Below, one piece after another: positions 52,938 through 63,840 of a DNA stretch of 64,000 nt (position 1 is the stretch's first letter; every line of letters begins with the position of its first letter). The notes beneath the pieces were generated by a model. It searched no databases, was not told the origin of the DNA, and saw only the letters and a program-made list of their open reading frames with translations. Made by a program: the position numbers and the translations under genes. Origin of the DNA: Setomelanomma holmii (lineage: Eukaryota > Ascomycota > Dothideomycetes > Pleosporales > Phaeosphaeriaceae); NCBI GenBank assembly GCA_010015745.1, contig ML978179.1, positions 248,001 to 312,000 of the forward strand, given 5' to 3'.

Positions 52938-53522
52938 ATGATCATTTCACGCCTCATCTCCCTCATCTTGCGCATCGCGCAGTTCGTGTTCGCTGCGATC
53001 GTCCTTGGTCTTACAGCCTACTTTCTCTACCAGCGCAATCGCTATGGAGTCGGTCCATTCGGTCGCCTCGTCTTCTCGGTCATTTGGTCTTCGCTCTCCA
53101 TCATCTTCGCCATCATCTGGGCAATTCCCACAAGCTCTTCCATGACCGGTTATGTGTCAGATCTAAGTAAGCTGTCCCAGGTGGACCTCTATATCGAACC
53201 GTTGTGCTAACACATCTTACAGTCTTTACTGGTGGCTGGGCTGCTGTCTTCGGACTCCTCGTCAGCTGGTTCAACGGTGCCAACTGTGGATCTGCTTGGA
53301 ACTGGAGTGGCTTCTCGTTGAGCCGTAGCAACCAGTGTGGTCAATGGCGTGCTGCTCAGGCCTTCTCCTTCCTCTCTCTCGTCTTCTGGTTCGCGTCCTT
53401 TATCTTGGGTCTCATCACAGTCCACCGCCTCTCGCGCCGTGCGGAGCAGTAAGTTATCTCACCTTACAGCAGTATACAATCGACTAACGTATGACAGTCG
53501 TGGCCGCGGTTCCCGCGTCTAA
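52938..53522 (+). CDS. MARVEL-domain four-helix membrane protein
   Basis: Three exons: 52938..53166, 53223..53448, 53498..53522 (introns 56 and 49 nt), 159 residues. Four hydrophobic segments: ISLILRIAQFVFAAIVLGLTAYFLYQ, FGRLVFSVIWSSLSIIFAIIWAIP, TGGWAAVFGLLVSWF and AFSFLSLVFWFASFILGLITV. A Cys-containing loop (ANCGSAWNWSGFS ... SNQCGQW) lies between helices 3 and 4, and an Arg-rich tail (RRAEQHRGRGSRV) ends it. This topology is that of fungal MARVEL proteins such as Nce102-like members, linked to membrane domains. Start at ATG 52938, which begins the first helix. Confidence 0.82.
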
Positions 53523-54330
53523 ACACAACCGTCATCGAAAGGACGTAGAAGTCACGCTGGACCGACCTAGATGTTGGAGGAAGCGTGGTTGAACGTGCGA
53601 TGATTATACCGATACATGTCATGGTCACAAGCCACGCGAAACGAATCCTTTCCTTACTCTGATGTTGTTGTGATTGTATGAGCGTTATTCCAGCAAGCAA
53701 GGTGTGAGCGGCATTGTCTGATATCTTGTACTCTAACGTTTACAACTTACGTCTAATAATATGGTCAAACCACTCATGTGCGCACAACAAAGACGTCTAA
53801 TCCTCTAATGTGCCCATACTTATACCAAGCGAACACTATATGGGACAATTGGCGGCACCCGCCAAGCACCCTCTTCTAGATTTCTACAGAGCAGCGACTT
53901 TTCTACATGCTCTTACAGGTGACGAGTACAGGTATACGCATCTACGAATAGCTTACTGCTCGTGCATGCACACAACCCTCGAGGCCTTTGCGCTCTTGTT
54001 AGCTTAAGCAAAGCCCACTTCAAGTGCGTCGAGACCTCTTGCCGTTTTGAACGGAGGTGAAGAGATGCCGTGCTGGTGAATACAGCGCCCTCGAGGACAT
54101 TGCTAATCTGTCGTGTCGAATTTCGAGGTTTAGTGAGAGGAGGTGTTCCACGGAGCCTCGCTTTCACCCAGTGGAAGTCGCGAGAACGTAACAGCATGAC
54201 TTCCTCGCTCCTTCCTCCTCAGCCCTCACCCAAGTGCACGTGTCACCCGGAATGAAATCCACTCATCTATACCGTCAATCGTGGCCTCGATATCCACGGT
54301 AAGGACGCCTCAATCGCATCGTCAACCACG
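53523..54330. other. intergenic, nothing recognised
   Basis: Short shadow ORFs only. Promoter side of the second HD-domain gene. Confidence 0.4.
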
Positions 54331-55266
54331 ATGCCGTCCAAGCACACCTCCCTGTATCGCCGCTGGTCGAACTTCAAGGACCTCATCTCCGGCAGTGTTT
54401 CTCCAAGATATACACCCGCTGCTAGCAGACACAGCTCGGGCTTTGTCTTGAGTCCATACGAGACCGACTATATCCCTAGGGCCACTGACTCGATTGGAGC
54501 TCGGCTTGAACAAGCCGCACAGCAGCTCTCGCTTAATATCGCGAAGCAAGAAGAGTACGAGCGCAAGAGCCCTTTACTCAATCTAGATCTACTGGGTATC
54601 AAAGAGAAGGATCGTAAATGGTTCAAGCACGTCAATTTCGCAGTGCGCGACCTTATGAACGGGCCGAAGTTCGACGTCTCGCACAACTACCAGCACGCTC
54701 GCCGAGTCGTCGAAAACGGAAATTACATTCTTGAGCAAGAGTCGAAACGACATCAATGGTCTCGCGACATCGATCCCATCATTGTTCACCTAGGGTGTCT
54801 CGTTCACGATATTGGTAACCCTCGGTACGTGCAACAAGGCGAGCTGCGTGATGAGAAAACCATCATCTTCAACTTCTTAGTCGAGCAAGACGTTCCTGTA
54901 GTTATCGCTTGTCAAGTCGCCTGCCTCTGCGGCCATATCTCACACAATCTGGAGATGCACGACCAGGAAGCTGTTGCAAATGTCGCAAAGGAAAATCCCG
55001 CGTTCAGTATAATTCAGGACGCAGTCCGACTTGACGATCTTGGTACTATCGGAGTCACTCGTATTCTCATCGACCGCGGCGTTGATGAGACTCTGCGGCA
55101 CGAGTCCATTGATTCCGACGTTGCATTGATCGATGGACGACTCAGTCACTATCCTACGTCAATGAAGACGGAGACTGGAAAGAAGATCGCAGAGAAGCGA
55201 TATGCATGGATGATTGATGTGTGGCTGCCCCAATTCTGGAAGGAAACGGTCGCGTGGAGTGTTTGA
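54331..55266 (+). CDS. HD-domain metal-dependent hydrolase, copy B
   Basis: Single exon, 311 residues, paralogue of the gene at 49085-49933. HD ligands: SHNYQHARRVVENG, HLGCLVHDIGNPRY and QDAVRLDDLGTIGVTR. A variable ~90-residue Ser-rich N-terminus resembles copy A in its KRR/Ser composition and its DLxxIxxKxRxxFxxxNxAVxxxMxGPxF stretch. The C-terminus is complete, ending DVWLPQFWKETVAWSV. Expected to hydrolyse a phosphorylated small molecule in the cytosol; substrate unknown. It is intact, unlike copy A. Confidence 0.85.
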   Translation: MPSKHTSLYRRWSNFKDLISGSVSPRYTPAASRHSSGFVLSPYETDYIPRATDSIGARLEQAAQQLSLNIAKQEEYERKSPLLNLDLLGIKEKDRKWFKHVNFAVRDLMNGPKFDVSHNYQHARRVVENGNYILEQESKRHQWSRDIDPIIVHLGCLVHDIGNPRYVQQGELRDEKTIIFNFLVEQDVPVVIACQVACLCGHISHNLEMHDQEAVANVAKENPAFSIIQDAVRLDDLGTIGVTRILIDRGVDETLRHESIDSDVALIDGRLSHYPTSMKTETGKKIAEKRYAWMIDVWLPQFWKETVAWSV

Positions 55267-55418
55267 GTGTTCAAACGTTGCTAGGAAGGAACAACGACGT
55301 GCTTTCTATCCGAGGAGACCCACATTGCGTCATAATGCATAATGAGTGCATATAATCATAAAATGAAGAAGCGCGAGGTACACGGCGGAGGTCTAGAGAC
55401 TGTCAGTCTACAGACAAG

Positions 55419-56598
55419 ATGAGTTCTTCCAGATTACGCATTGGCATAATTGGAGCTGGTGAAGTCGCTCAGGTTTGCCATCTGCCTGTCTTAGCACTGC
55501 TCAAGCACCTTTACAGTATATCTATCATCTGCGACATTTCTGAGAAAGTTAGCATATTCTTAGAAACGCGTGTAAACAGCATCAATAACTAATCGCAAAC
55601 ATTAACAGAACGCCAAACACTGCGCCTCGAAATTCCACATTCCCACCGCAACCACTAAACCCACCGACGTCTTCAACAGCAATGAAGTCGACGTAGTTTT
55701 CATCCTCACCTCTGACGAATTTCACGAAAGCTACACCATCGCCGCCCTCTTCGCAGGAAAGCATGTCTTTGTCGAGAAACCCTTGTCCCTATCCAGTCCC
55801 TCCGTCCAGCGCATCATCGACGCAGAAAAGGCCGCCAACGGACCCAGAGTCTTCGTGGGTTACATGCGCCGCCACGCCGCATCGTTCACGCAGACATTCA
55901 AACGGGAGGTTGAAAGCATTCCAAGGATTCTGTACGCACGATCGAGAGATTTCAGTGGGCCAAACAAGCATTTCGTCGATCAGTCTGGCACGTTCCAAGT
56001 CAAGAATACTGACTTCCCTGCTGATGCGGAGAAGGCAAAAGACGAGATGCTCGACACATTATACAAGGAGGCATTTCCAGGTCAAAGGATTACCGAGACT
56101 CATGTCAAGTACTGCCGCTTCCTAGGCGGACTGGGATCACACGATATCTCGCTGATGAGAGAAGTCCTTGGTTTTCCGGAGTCGGTGAGCGGCGTCTCAG
56201 TCAATCCGCCTTTCTACTCTGCCATACTCAATCACCGCAATAAGGCTGGCAAGCAGGAGCCGTTTGCGGTGACGTACGAGTCTGGTATTGACGCTGTGCC
56301 GGATTTTGATGCGCATCTTGCGGTGTATGGGGAGAAGAAGAGGGTGTTGATTAAATACGATTCGCCGTATGTCAAGGGACTACCGATTAAGGTTGTTGTG
56401 CAAGAGGTGAATGACTACGGGGAGATTGGGAAGAGGGAGATTATTGGCTCGTATGAGGATGCGTATACGTCGGAGTTCCTGGAGCTGTTCGAGTGTTTTG
56501 CGAATGGCAAGGAGATCAAGACAAGTGCGACGGATGCGCTGAATGACGTGAAGATATATGATATGATGTACAGCGCGTGGAATGCATCGCGGTCTTAG
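55419..56598 (+). CDS. Gfo/Idh/MocA-family NAD(P)-dependent oxidoreductase
   Basis: Exons 55419..55547 and 55609..56598 (61-nt intron, GTTAGC...TAACAG), 372 residues. Rossmann start LRIGIIGAGEVAQVCHLPVL with the Gly-x-Gly-x-x-x-x dinucleotide fingerprint. Then comes VDVVFILTSDEFHESYTIAALFAGKHVFVEKPLSLS (the Glu-Lys-Pro motif with the catalytic-site Lys). The C-terminal domain has GGLGSHDISLMREVLGFPESV, placing His/Asp near the substrate. Members oxidise or reduce sugars, inositols or trans-dihydrodiols; the substrate cannot be named. The GT-TAGC donor is non-optimal, but the junction keeps the SEK|NAKHCASKF frame. Confidence 0.87.
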
Positions 56599-59396
56599 CT
56601 GAGCGATGTAGGACAGAGAGTCATGATGGAAACGAAAATCTGATAGGACGCAGTTTCGACTCGTTGAGATACATTCACAAGACGTGATGTCAACGTGCGT
56701 GATATACCATGGTCTGGTGGTTTTGAGAGCGAGCTTCTAGGGGCCATCTCAGAAGGTCTGTCGATGGCCGGGAAAGCCGACAGGCACCCCGATCGTCGGT
56801 ACCATTAATTATCGAAAACATCCAAACACATTCAGACCCATCATACCTGAGTCATCGTCCGCGGAAATGATGTTGTGCAAGCCAACGAACATGAACATCA
56901 CAACACAATCTCCACTCATCCCCATTCTCTCACCGCCCACGCAAACGCGCCTCTCACCCGCACGTCCCCTTCCCAGCCACCTCATTTTCCCAACAACAAC
57001 ACGTGCCCTCGCTTGACTAGCGCCTTCCCTTCTCACACCTATATAAACCACCGGTCGCTCCCGCCTCGGAAAAAATCATACTTACCTTCTTGCGATGACC
57101 CAGCTCAATGATTGGGCTCATCTTTTGAGATCTGCTGCATTGTACAGCGCGGACAGGTCTTGAAATCAATCTCCTTCGGGGGCTTGAGCGGGGCAATTTT
57201 TGCTGGACTGCTATGGCATTGTATGCTGTAAGCTTTTTCATTGACGCTGTTCGCGATTGCGGATGGGTTGAGGAAGAAGAACTTTTCGCGGTGAGAGTGG
57301 AGATGTAGACTGCTAAGTCTGGACGGTGCGCAATTGTTGCAATCCACGGACACACGCCAGTCCGCAGGGTAACCACTGTTCAGTCCGTTGTATGTATTGT
57401 TACTCGTTGGTTGGTCCGTGGTATTAGTGTGGCAGATGCCCAAGTGAAATTTTGGTAGGTGCAAGGGGGCCAGTCCGAAGCCCATCAGACTGTGACGACG
57501 TCCACTGCGATCCTTGGGAATAGATAGAATAATCCCTACATGCAGCGCATCTTGCTAGGACATGCAAAAGGTTCGCAATGAAGCTCTCATGCTGTTCATC
57601 ACGACATATCGCCTGCTGTTGTCGTGCGGAACGGTGTCGAAGGAATCCACGCCGCAGCAGCACAAGGAATGGCATCTCATACCTTCATCCGTGCCTTGCA
57701 TGGGGCTGCAGATTAGAAAAGGACATCGTCGAATGAAGTGAGGATGTGTGACCGAAAGCTATCCGCGGGCTTCCGCGAGGCTGATGTAATCATTGTGTCC
57801 CAGTCAGCATAACATCGCCGCCTCCCCTCACGGATAAACGATCCAGTCCAAAGCTTCATCGAAATACCGAGAGCGAGACCTATTTACGGCCCTGCTTGCG
57901 ATACTCTATACGACGCCCTAGCGCATCTCAGTGCATGAAATTGAGCCGAGCACCAATCTTGGCGATGCAAGAACGACTGGCGATGGCGGGAGGAGCGTGT
58001 CTCGCAACGCTAGCCTTTCTATTCGAAAATCAGGGTCATTCAACGGTGCGAAGACCCTGATGCTTGAATCCTACGGACTCTGTCGTACTCGTACAGCGAT
58101 CACGCTTTCCGGCGGCAGCACGGTACTCTATACGCCCGTTCGACCGCTGCGCATCAGCCTCAGAGCTAAGATACGCGTTGTACTGGACGAGCGATTATCG
58201 CATTTCTGCGAAATCTGAGAGGCGTCTCAATGGTTTTCCACTCCAGATTCGTCTGAGTACTGCCGCAGTGGTCCTTTCGCCTGCCCTTCCAGACCCGGCG
58301 CTGGTCTCATGTGTTCTTGCGACGCTGGTCACAACCCCGCAGGTACCAGTCAGTGGCACCCGCCAAGGCTGCAACCGAGGGCGCAGCAAAAGATTTCTGC
58401 ACGTCGAGCTGAAAGAGAAGGTCGAAGGGGACGCACAAAGGGGCTTTCACCTGAGCATATCATACGTGCACGGGGGAGCGCCTCCTCGAGATCTGCAGCA
58501 AGATCTCGGTGAGCACCCCTCCATGTGGAAGGAAAGAGATTCGCTCCAGTGGACTGTTCCACCCGGACATCTGTGCCGCACTTCAGGCTGGGGTAATGAG
58601 CCGCGTTAGACCTGTTTGGGCCTTGCCATGCGCACTTTACGCTACCTCCCGTCTTTAGACCTTGGCTCAGTCTAGATCCAGCTAATCAATCGCATCATAG
58701 GGTGCGGCAAAAGTGCCCGGTATACACAAGGCCTTGTGTTGGTTGTCGTGTTGGTTTCCACTGTTTACATACCCTGAATTCAGCAGGTGAAGTTGCGGCG
58801 CCCAGGCAAGCTTGATTGGATGGGATCGGCTGCCACCAATCAGGCGGAAATGTATAACAGGATTACAGAACTGCGCATTCGAAGGCCGGAGCGAGCGCGC
58901 AAAAGAGCTAGGCTTAGACCATGTGAACAAACAAGCGACGAGGACAAAGTGTCCACCGGGCGTTCTCAATGATGCTCTCACCCGAGACCTCGACGCACAC
59001 GCGGCTTCTGGCGCAGCGTGTCCACAATTCTTCCATATTCAGCAGTCCGGGATCAGCGTGGAAAGGGGAACTTTTCTCCACCCCAGCATGGGGCAGTATC
59101 ACCCGCTGTACGCGCACAGATCCGGGTGCGGCAAGCTAAGAGTACCAACAGCGGTTCCAGAAACGCAGGGTCTCAAAGTGCCAGACTCGACTACGCCACT
59201 GGTGACATAGGCTGCCCCGTGAACGACAGCTGTCTGGCACGGCTCTCACTGCCCTGGAGGCGTCGTTTGCAGGATTGAGCTTGGACGCAATTCGGGATAG
59301 TCCACATAGGGGTGACGTGCGCCAATGCTGCAACGTATATGAACCCTATGAACCCGAACGCCCTCATTTAGGAACGAACCTTCTAGCAACCCCACA
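56599..59396. other. long region without a confident gene
   Basis: About 2.8 kb. The best candidate is a minus-strand frame 57485..57105 (ATG, 126 codons) with paired cysteines (VDCNNCAP, TCPRCT). It has no known domain and no clear exon partner, so I leave it as possible only. Frames at 58064-58609 and 58812-59210 look like shadows. No repeats or RNA genes recognised. Confidence 0.35.
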
Positions 59397-61309
59397 ATGT
59401 CGCGGTTCAACCTGGTCTCACCGGAAGAAATTGCACGGTTGATTGCACAAGGCCAGCCGGTCGTCGTTCACGAAGGATACGCATTGAATCTAGGAGAATG
59501 GCTCGACAAGCACCCCGGAGGTCGCCTCGCTATTTTGCACATGGTGGGCAGAGATGCGACTGACGAGATCAACATGTAAGTTCACATGGAGTTTGGCAGC
59601 TTATCCATTTTCAGTAAAGTCTGCAGCATCAAGTAAGATCTTATTAATCAGGACTGACCTCATTCTTTCAGCTACCACACCAGCAAAGCGCTTCTTATGA
59701 TGAAGCAATATCGTTTCGGCCGAGTACAACTGCCATGGGCCAACATGGATCCTCCGATCAGGTCACCGGACTATTACATCAACCTCGAAATGCGCAAAAA
59801 GGCGAAAGCAATGGCTGTTGGAGGCGACAGGCGGTCGAAGAAGAGCATCGACCTCGGTTCAGTGGGTTATACCCACATCTGTCATTGTCCTAGGCCAATG
59901 CGCTCTGGGATCAAGCTGACCTTACAATCAAGGCCGCTGCTGTCATTGGGAAGAAGTTGAGCTCCACAGGAACATGTGTTTGCCGGACTACTGGTTCACC
60001 CTGCGTTGGTGTCGAGAAGCTGCCACTCTCGGAGAACGACCCTCTGAGTACCGCGCAGGAGAAAATTCGGAATCGCGAGCGTCACGCAATTGACCTGGAG
60101 AAGAAGGAGGTTGAGCAGGGTCTCAAGGAGAATCCATTGGCCCAGGATGTCGAGACACAACAAGCTATCCTTTTGGACTACCGGGCGCTACACGAGCAGA
60201 TCAAACAAGAAGGCCTCTACCAGTGTCGGTACTCCTGTTATGCCAGAGAGTCAGTACGCTACGGCCTCCTCTTTGCCGCATTCATCGGCCTGCTTTACAT
60301 AAAGTGGTACCTCACATCCGCCATATTTCTCGGCCTTTTTTGGGTAAGTTCCAAATTCAAAGTCATCTGAGGTTCGTCCTCTAATCAACTCCTGCAGCAA
60401 CAAATCATGTTCACAGCACACGACGCCGGCCACCGCGGCATATCAGGCAACTTCGTCATTGACACTTTGATCGGTGCCTTCATCGCGGATTTCTGCTGCG
60501 GCCTCAGCATCGGCTGGTGGAAATCCAGCCACAACGTGCACCACCTCGTCACCAACATGCCCGAACACGACCCAGACCTACAAAACATCCCACTCTTCAC
60601 CACAACCCCAACGTACATGAAGTCCATCCTCTCCTCGTTCTACAACTACCAGTTCGTCTGGGACGCCGCAGCGGACTACATGATCCCGTACCAAAAGTAC
60701 GCCTACTACCCCGTCATGGCTTTCGCGCGGTTCAATCTATACATGCTCAGCTGGATGCACCTGTGCAGTCCGCGCGCCGTACAACTAGGCGCAGCATGGT
60801 GGACCCGACACGTCGAGCTCGTCTTCATGGCATGCTACTGGTACCTCTTCGGCTACCAACTCATCTGGCTATATCTACCCAACTGGCCCGTCCGTGTGGG
60901 CTTCGTTATCGTATCCCATCTCGTCACCATGCTTCTGCACGTCCAAATCACACTCTCGCACTGGGGCATGCCGACGTCCGATCTCGGGCCCGTCGAATCC
61001 TTCCCGGCAAGACAACTGCGCATGACCATGGACGTGCAGTGTCCCGCGTGGCTGGATTGGGTGCACGGCGGCTTGCAGTTTCAGGCTGTACATCACTTGT
61101 TTCCGCGCGTGCCCCGACACAACCTGCGTAGAGGGCAGGAGCTGGTACGCGAGTTTTGCGAGAAGACCGGGCTGAGGTATCATTGCTATGGGTTCCAGAA
61201 GGGGAATCAGATTGTGATGAGTAGGCTGGAGGAGGTTAGTCAGATGGTAACGATGATGGTCGAGTGTCAGAAGAGTATGGCGGAGACGGGAGAGAGTGGG
61301 TTGCATTGA
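59397..61309 (+). CDS. delta-8 sphingolipid desaturase (cytochrome b5 fusion)
   Basis: ER-membrane front-end desaturase that introduces the delta-8 double bond into the long-chain base of fungal glucosylceramides. N-terminal cytochrome b5 domain with heme motif LDKHPGGRLAILHMVGRDATDEI (59397..59575, spliced to 59672 via Ile-Tyr-His). A variable linker follows whose intron(s) between ~59850 and ~59940 I place only roughly. The frame 59957-60343 carries LLDYRALHEQIKQEGLYQCRY and TM1/2, a GTAAGT intron 60344..60397, and the last exon to 61309. His boxes: HDAGH, HNVHH (SIGWWKSSHNVHHLVTN) and QAVHH (GGLQFQAVHHLFPR; Gln replaces the first His, typical of b5-fused front-end desaturases). The C-terminus is normal. 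A serine palmitoyltransferase subunit lies ~1.5 kb downstream. Confidence 0.9.
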
Positions 61310-62019
61310 GCGGCGTTTGATTGAGCGGAGGCATTGGGCGGCGTTGGGGTCATAGAGGAACTAGAGGAAAGCCTGAGCACATAAAGATGGCGAATGAACA
61401 ATAACTTGGATGTTTGAGAGGCTGTGCTTGTTGTGGATGTGACATTGGTAGCACGGAGCCCGTGGGCGTCTCTTCTCTATATGGCGCTGCGAATTCGTAA
61501 CACGAGTTCAGTATCCTCGACACCCACTCCGTGTGTCTCTCTTCAAAACGATACTTTAGACCCGCTTACCACAAGCTGATAATTGACACGGCCCACGCAG
61601 ATACAATGTGCAGTTGACCTGGGTCTATCATAGACGCATCAACATTCTCTTCACCCTCCTGCGCTACGCCTGAAGACTATGTATAACTCGTTACTCCAAA
61701 GCTACGGTCGTACAATTCTGTGTAGGAATTTTGTAAGAGCCCAACGTGAGGAACCACTAGTGCTCGAGGAACATAGTGTAGGATCCGACATGAGGCAGTC
61801 GACTTGACATCTCGTATCCATGCCATGGAGAACATGGCATTAAGCGTTCCACCAGGTCTTGGCAAGACTTGTGCAGGGCGCTGGATATGACCGCGGCGCG
61901 CTAGTGTCCGATATATGCTTGCGTAATAACCTTCTCGTGGTTCCAGCATGTCTGATTCTAGTATGAATGTGTTCTCCAGCCCACGTGGGAATCGGCAGAA
62001 GTCTTCAACGCGCTCATCC
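61310..62019. other. convergent intergenic region
   Basis: 3' flanks of the desaturase and the RF-1 domain gene. Shadow ORFs only. Confidence 0.4.
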
Positions 62020-62550
62020 TTAAGGCTTGCGTACAGCTTGCTCAACCTCTTTCGCCTCCCCATCCAGATCCACCTTGTCTCCTGTTCCCTCTTCTCTTTC
62101 AACTTCCACATCAGTCTCCCCCTCCTCCTTCCCCTCCATAGCCCTGTACTTCCTCCGACTCTTCTTCCCACTACTAGCCTTCTTCCTCGCCACTTCCCTT
62201 GCCTTGACCCTTGTCCTCGCGCTCTCCCCCATCTCCACCTCCTCAATCCGCTCCTGCAATATCTTCCTCGCCATAGCACGATTCACAGTCCGGCTGCGCG
62301 TGTCTTGGTATTTCACTACGATACCCGTTGGCTTGTGGATGAGTTGCACGGCGGAAGAGGTTTTGTTGATTTTTTGACCGCCGGGGCCGGAGCCTTTGAG
62401 GAAGTTCTCGATGAGGTCGGTGTCGAGCAACTTGATGCGTGGAGGTAGGGACTTTGCATGGAGGCGAGGGGTGGTTGCGAAGGCGCGGGTGGCATTGTGA
62501 TGCAGCGCGGTGGTAGTGAGGCGTGATGCGAGGCGCATTGGCGACGCCAT
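62020..62550 (-). CDS. mitochondrial RF-1 domain protein (GGQ peptidyl-tRNA hydrolase)
   Basis: Single exon, 176 residues. An Arg/Ala/Thr-rich presequence (MASPMRLASRLTTTALHHNATRAFATTP) suggests mitochondrial import. The RF-1 domain follows: IKLLDTDLIENFLKGSGPGGQKINKTSSAVQLIHKPTGI, with the catalytic Gly-Gly-Gln that hydrolyses peptidyl-tRNA. A KYQDTRSRTVNRAMARKIL helix comes next. The C-terminal ~80 residues are very charged (Arg/Lys then Glu) as in the mtRF-R/C12orf65 and yeast Pth4-type rescue factors. The codon-recognition domain of true release factors is absent, so the role is ribosome rescue rather than normal termination (inference from family). Confidence 0.88.
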   Translation of the reverse strand: MASPMRLASRLTTTALHHNATRAFATTPRLHAKSLPPRIKLLDTDLIENFLKGSGPGGQKINKTSSAVQLIHKPTGIVVKYQDTRSRTVNRAMARKILQERIEEVEMGESARTRVKAREVARKKASSGKKSRRKYRAMEGKEEGETDVEVEREEGTGDKVDLDGEAKEVEQAVRKP

Positions 62551-62839
62551 TGTGGTTATTTTCAGGGTGGTAGGCGATATTGAAGATTCATCGCGACATC
62601 ATTTCCCGCGTGGAGACCGTCTTCACGTTTCCTAGAACAAATTGTAGCAGCCACGAGCGTTGACAAAGTGACGTGCATAACGTGCATGCGCACCGGCGCG
62701 CCCGGAACGCCTAATCCCTGTCCATCCCCAAAAAGTGCCCGTCAATCGTCCCTGAATCCACTAAACCACCAACAACGCTCCACCGCACCACGATTCACAG
62801 CCATACGCCAATTGCCCCCAAATCTTCCTGCCTGCGCGC

Positions 62840-63397
62840 ATGCTCGACACAACCTCCCTCGCCAGCATCATCCTCCTAGCCCTCGCGACCGCCCTCCTGC
62901 TCGCCGCAATGCTCTACCCGTCTGCGCTGCTGCGGTGGTTCCAGCGCAAGCGGTATCAATACGAAGTCACGTTTTCATTGTACATGTTGACGTCGACTGA
63001 GAAGTTCATATTCAGTTGCGTCCTTCCCTCTACCACTCAAATTCCTCTCAGCACCACTTACACTTCCCCTCGCGCCCAAGCGCAAGACACCTCCAACCAC
63101 ACCCAACTTCACTTCGACACAGACGCAATGCTAATCATGCTACCACCAGACTCAATCCTCTTCCTCCTCCTCTCCCTCCTAATCATCGCCGCATCGCTCT
63201 ACCTCCCCGACCACCTGACCATCATCGCAAACCGCCTGTTCTACTACTTCTCAGGCAACGAAGAGACGCTGGCGGCTAGTGCGCAAAAGGCCGGGCAGCA
63301 GTTTATCGATAGCAATCCGGCGATATTCGATCGTGAGAATGTGGGTGTGTTGGGGGGCGCGTTGGCGGGGCCGGGGAGGGGGTTGATGGAGAATTAG
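62840..63397 (+). CDS. small subunit of serine palmitoyltransferase (ssSPT/Tsc3-like)
   Basis: Exons 62840..63014 and 63150..63397, 135-nt phase-1 intron with a CTAAT branch site, 140 residues. The core WFQRKRYQYEVTFSLYMLTSTEKFIFNSI followed by a hydrophobic helix and YLPDHL has the same plan as human ssSPTa: aromatic Tyr-Gln-Tyr stretch, Leu-Tyr-Met-Leu, Glu-x-x-x-Phe-Asn-Ser, TM helix, Pro-x-His. The Phe-Asn-Ser is formed exactly at the splice junction, supporting both. An extra N-terminal TM (SIILLALATALLLAAMLYPS) and a ~50-residue tail are seen. It would activate the Lcb1/Lcb2 enzyme in the ER, the first step of sphingolipid synthesis. The family call is by pattern. Confidence 0.78.
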   Translation: MLDTTSLASIILLALATALLLAAMLYPSALLRWFQRKRYQYEVTFSLYMLTSTEKFIFSCVLPSTTQIPLSTTYTSPRAQAQDTSNHTQLHFDTDAMLIMLPPDSILFLLLSLLIIAASLYLPDHLTIIANRLFYYFSGNEETLAASAQKAGQQFIDSNPAIFDRENVGVLGGALAGPGRGLMEN

Positions 63398-63840
63398 ACA
63401 GCGATGATCAGACGAACGCGAATATGGGAGATCATGCTTCGATGGGACGCCAGCGGGATTCGATACTGCGTCAATGCACGCAGTGCGGATATCTTGGTGC
63501 GGACACGGCGGACGCATGGGGAAAGTGTCTGGTCGCATCACTGCTGCGGGATTATCTTGCACGAGTGTGAGGTAGAGTGTGTGGGCCGTGCCTTGATGAT
63601 GACATTGAGCGCTGTTAAGACTGCATGGGACGGCGTTAGGAGTGTAATGAGTGGGCTCGCTATACCACAGGTACTCTGGTTCCAAGTGCACATACAACTT
63701 TTCACATAATGTTAATACGCATCCAACATCATCCCACTCAATGCCAGATGAGACGTCCATGCTAGTTCCCAATTTACTGTCACGTCTCACGTGAGTCGCA
63801 TTTCATGCGTAACATCTGCCCCTGTCATACACCAACACAT
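63398..63840. other. intergenic
   Basis: Nothing recognised. Confidence 0.4.

Noticed and set aside
57105..57675. Minus-strand ORFs with paired cysteines
   Set aside because: Spacing fits no zinc-finger class I know and no splice model joins the two frames.
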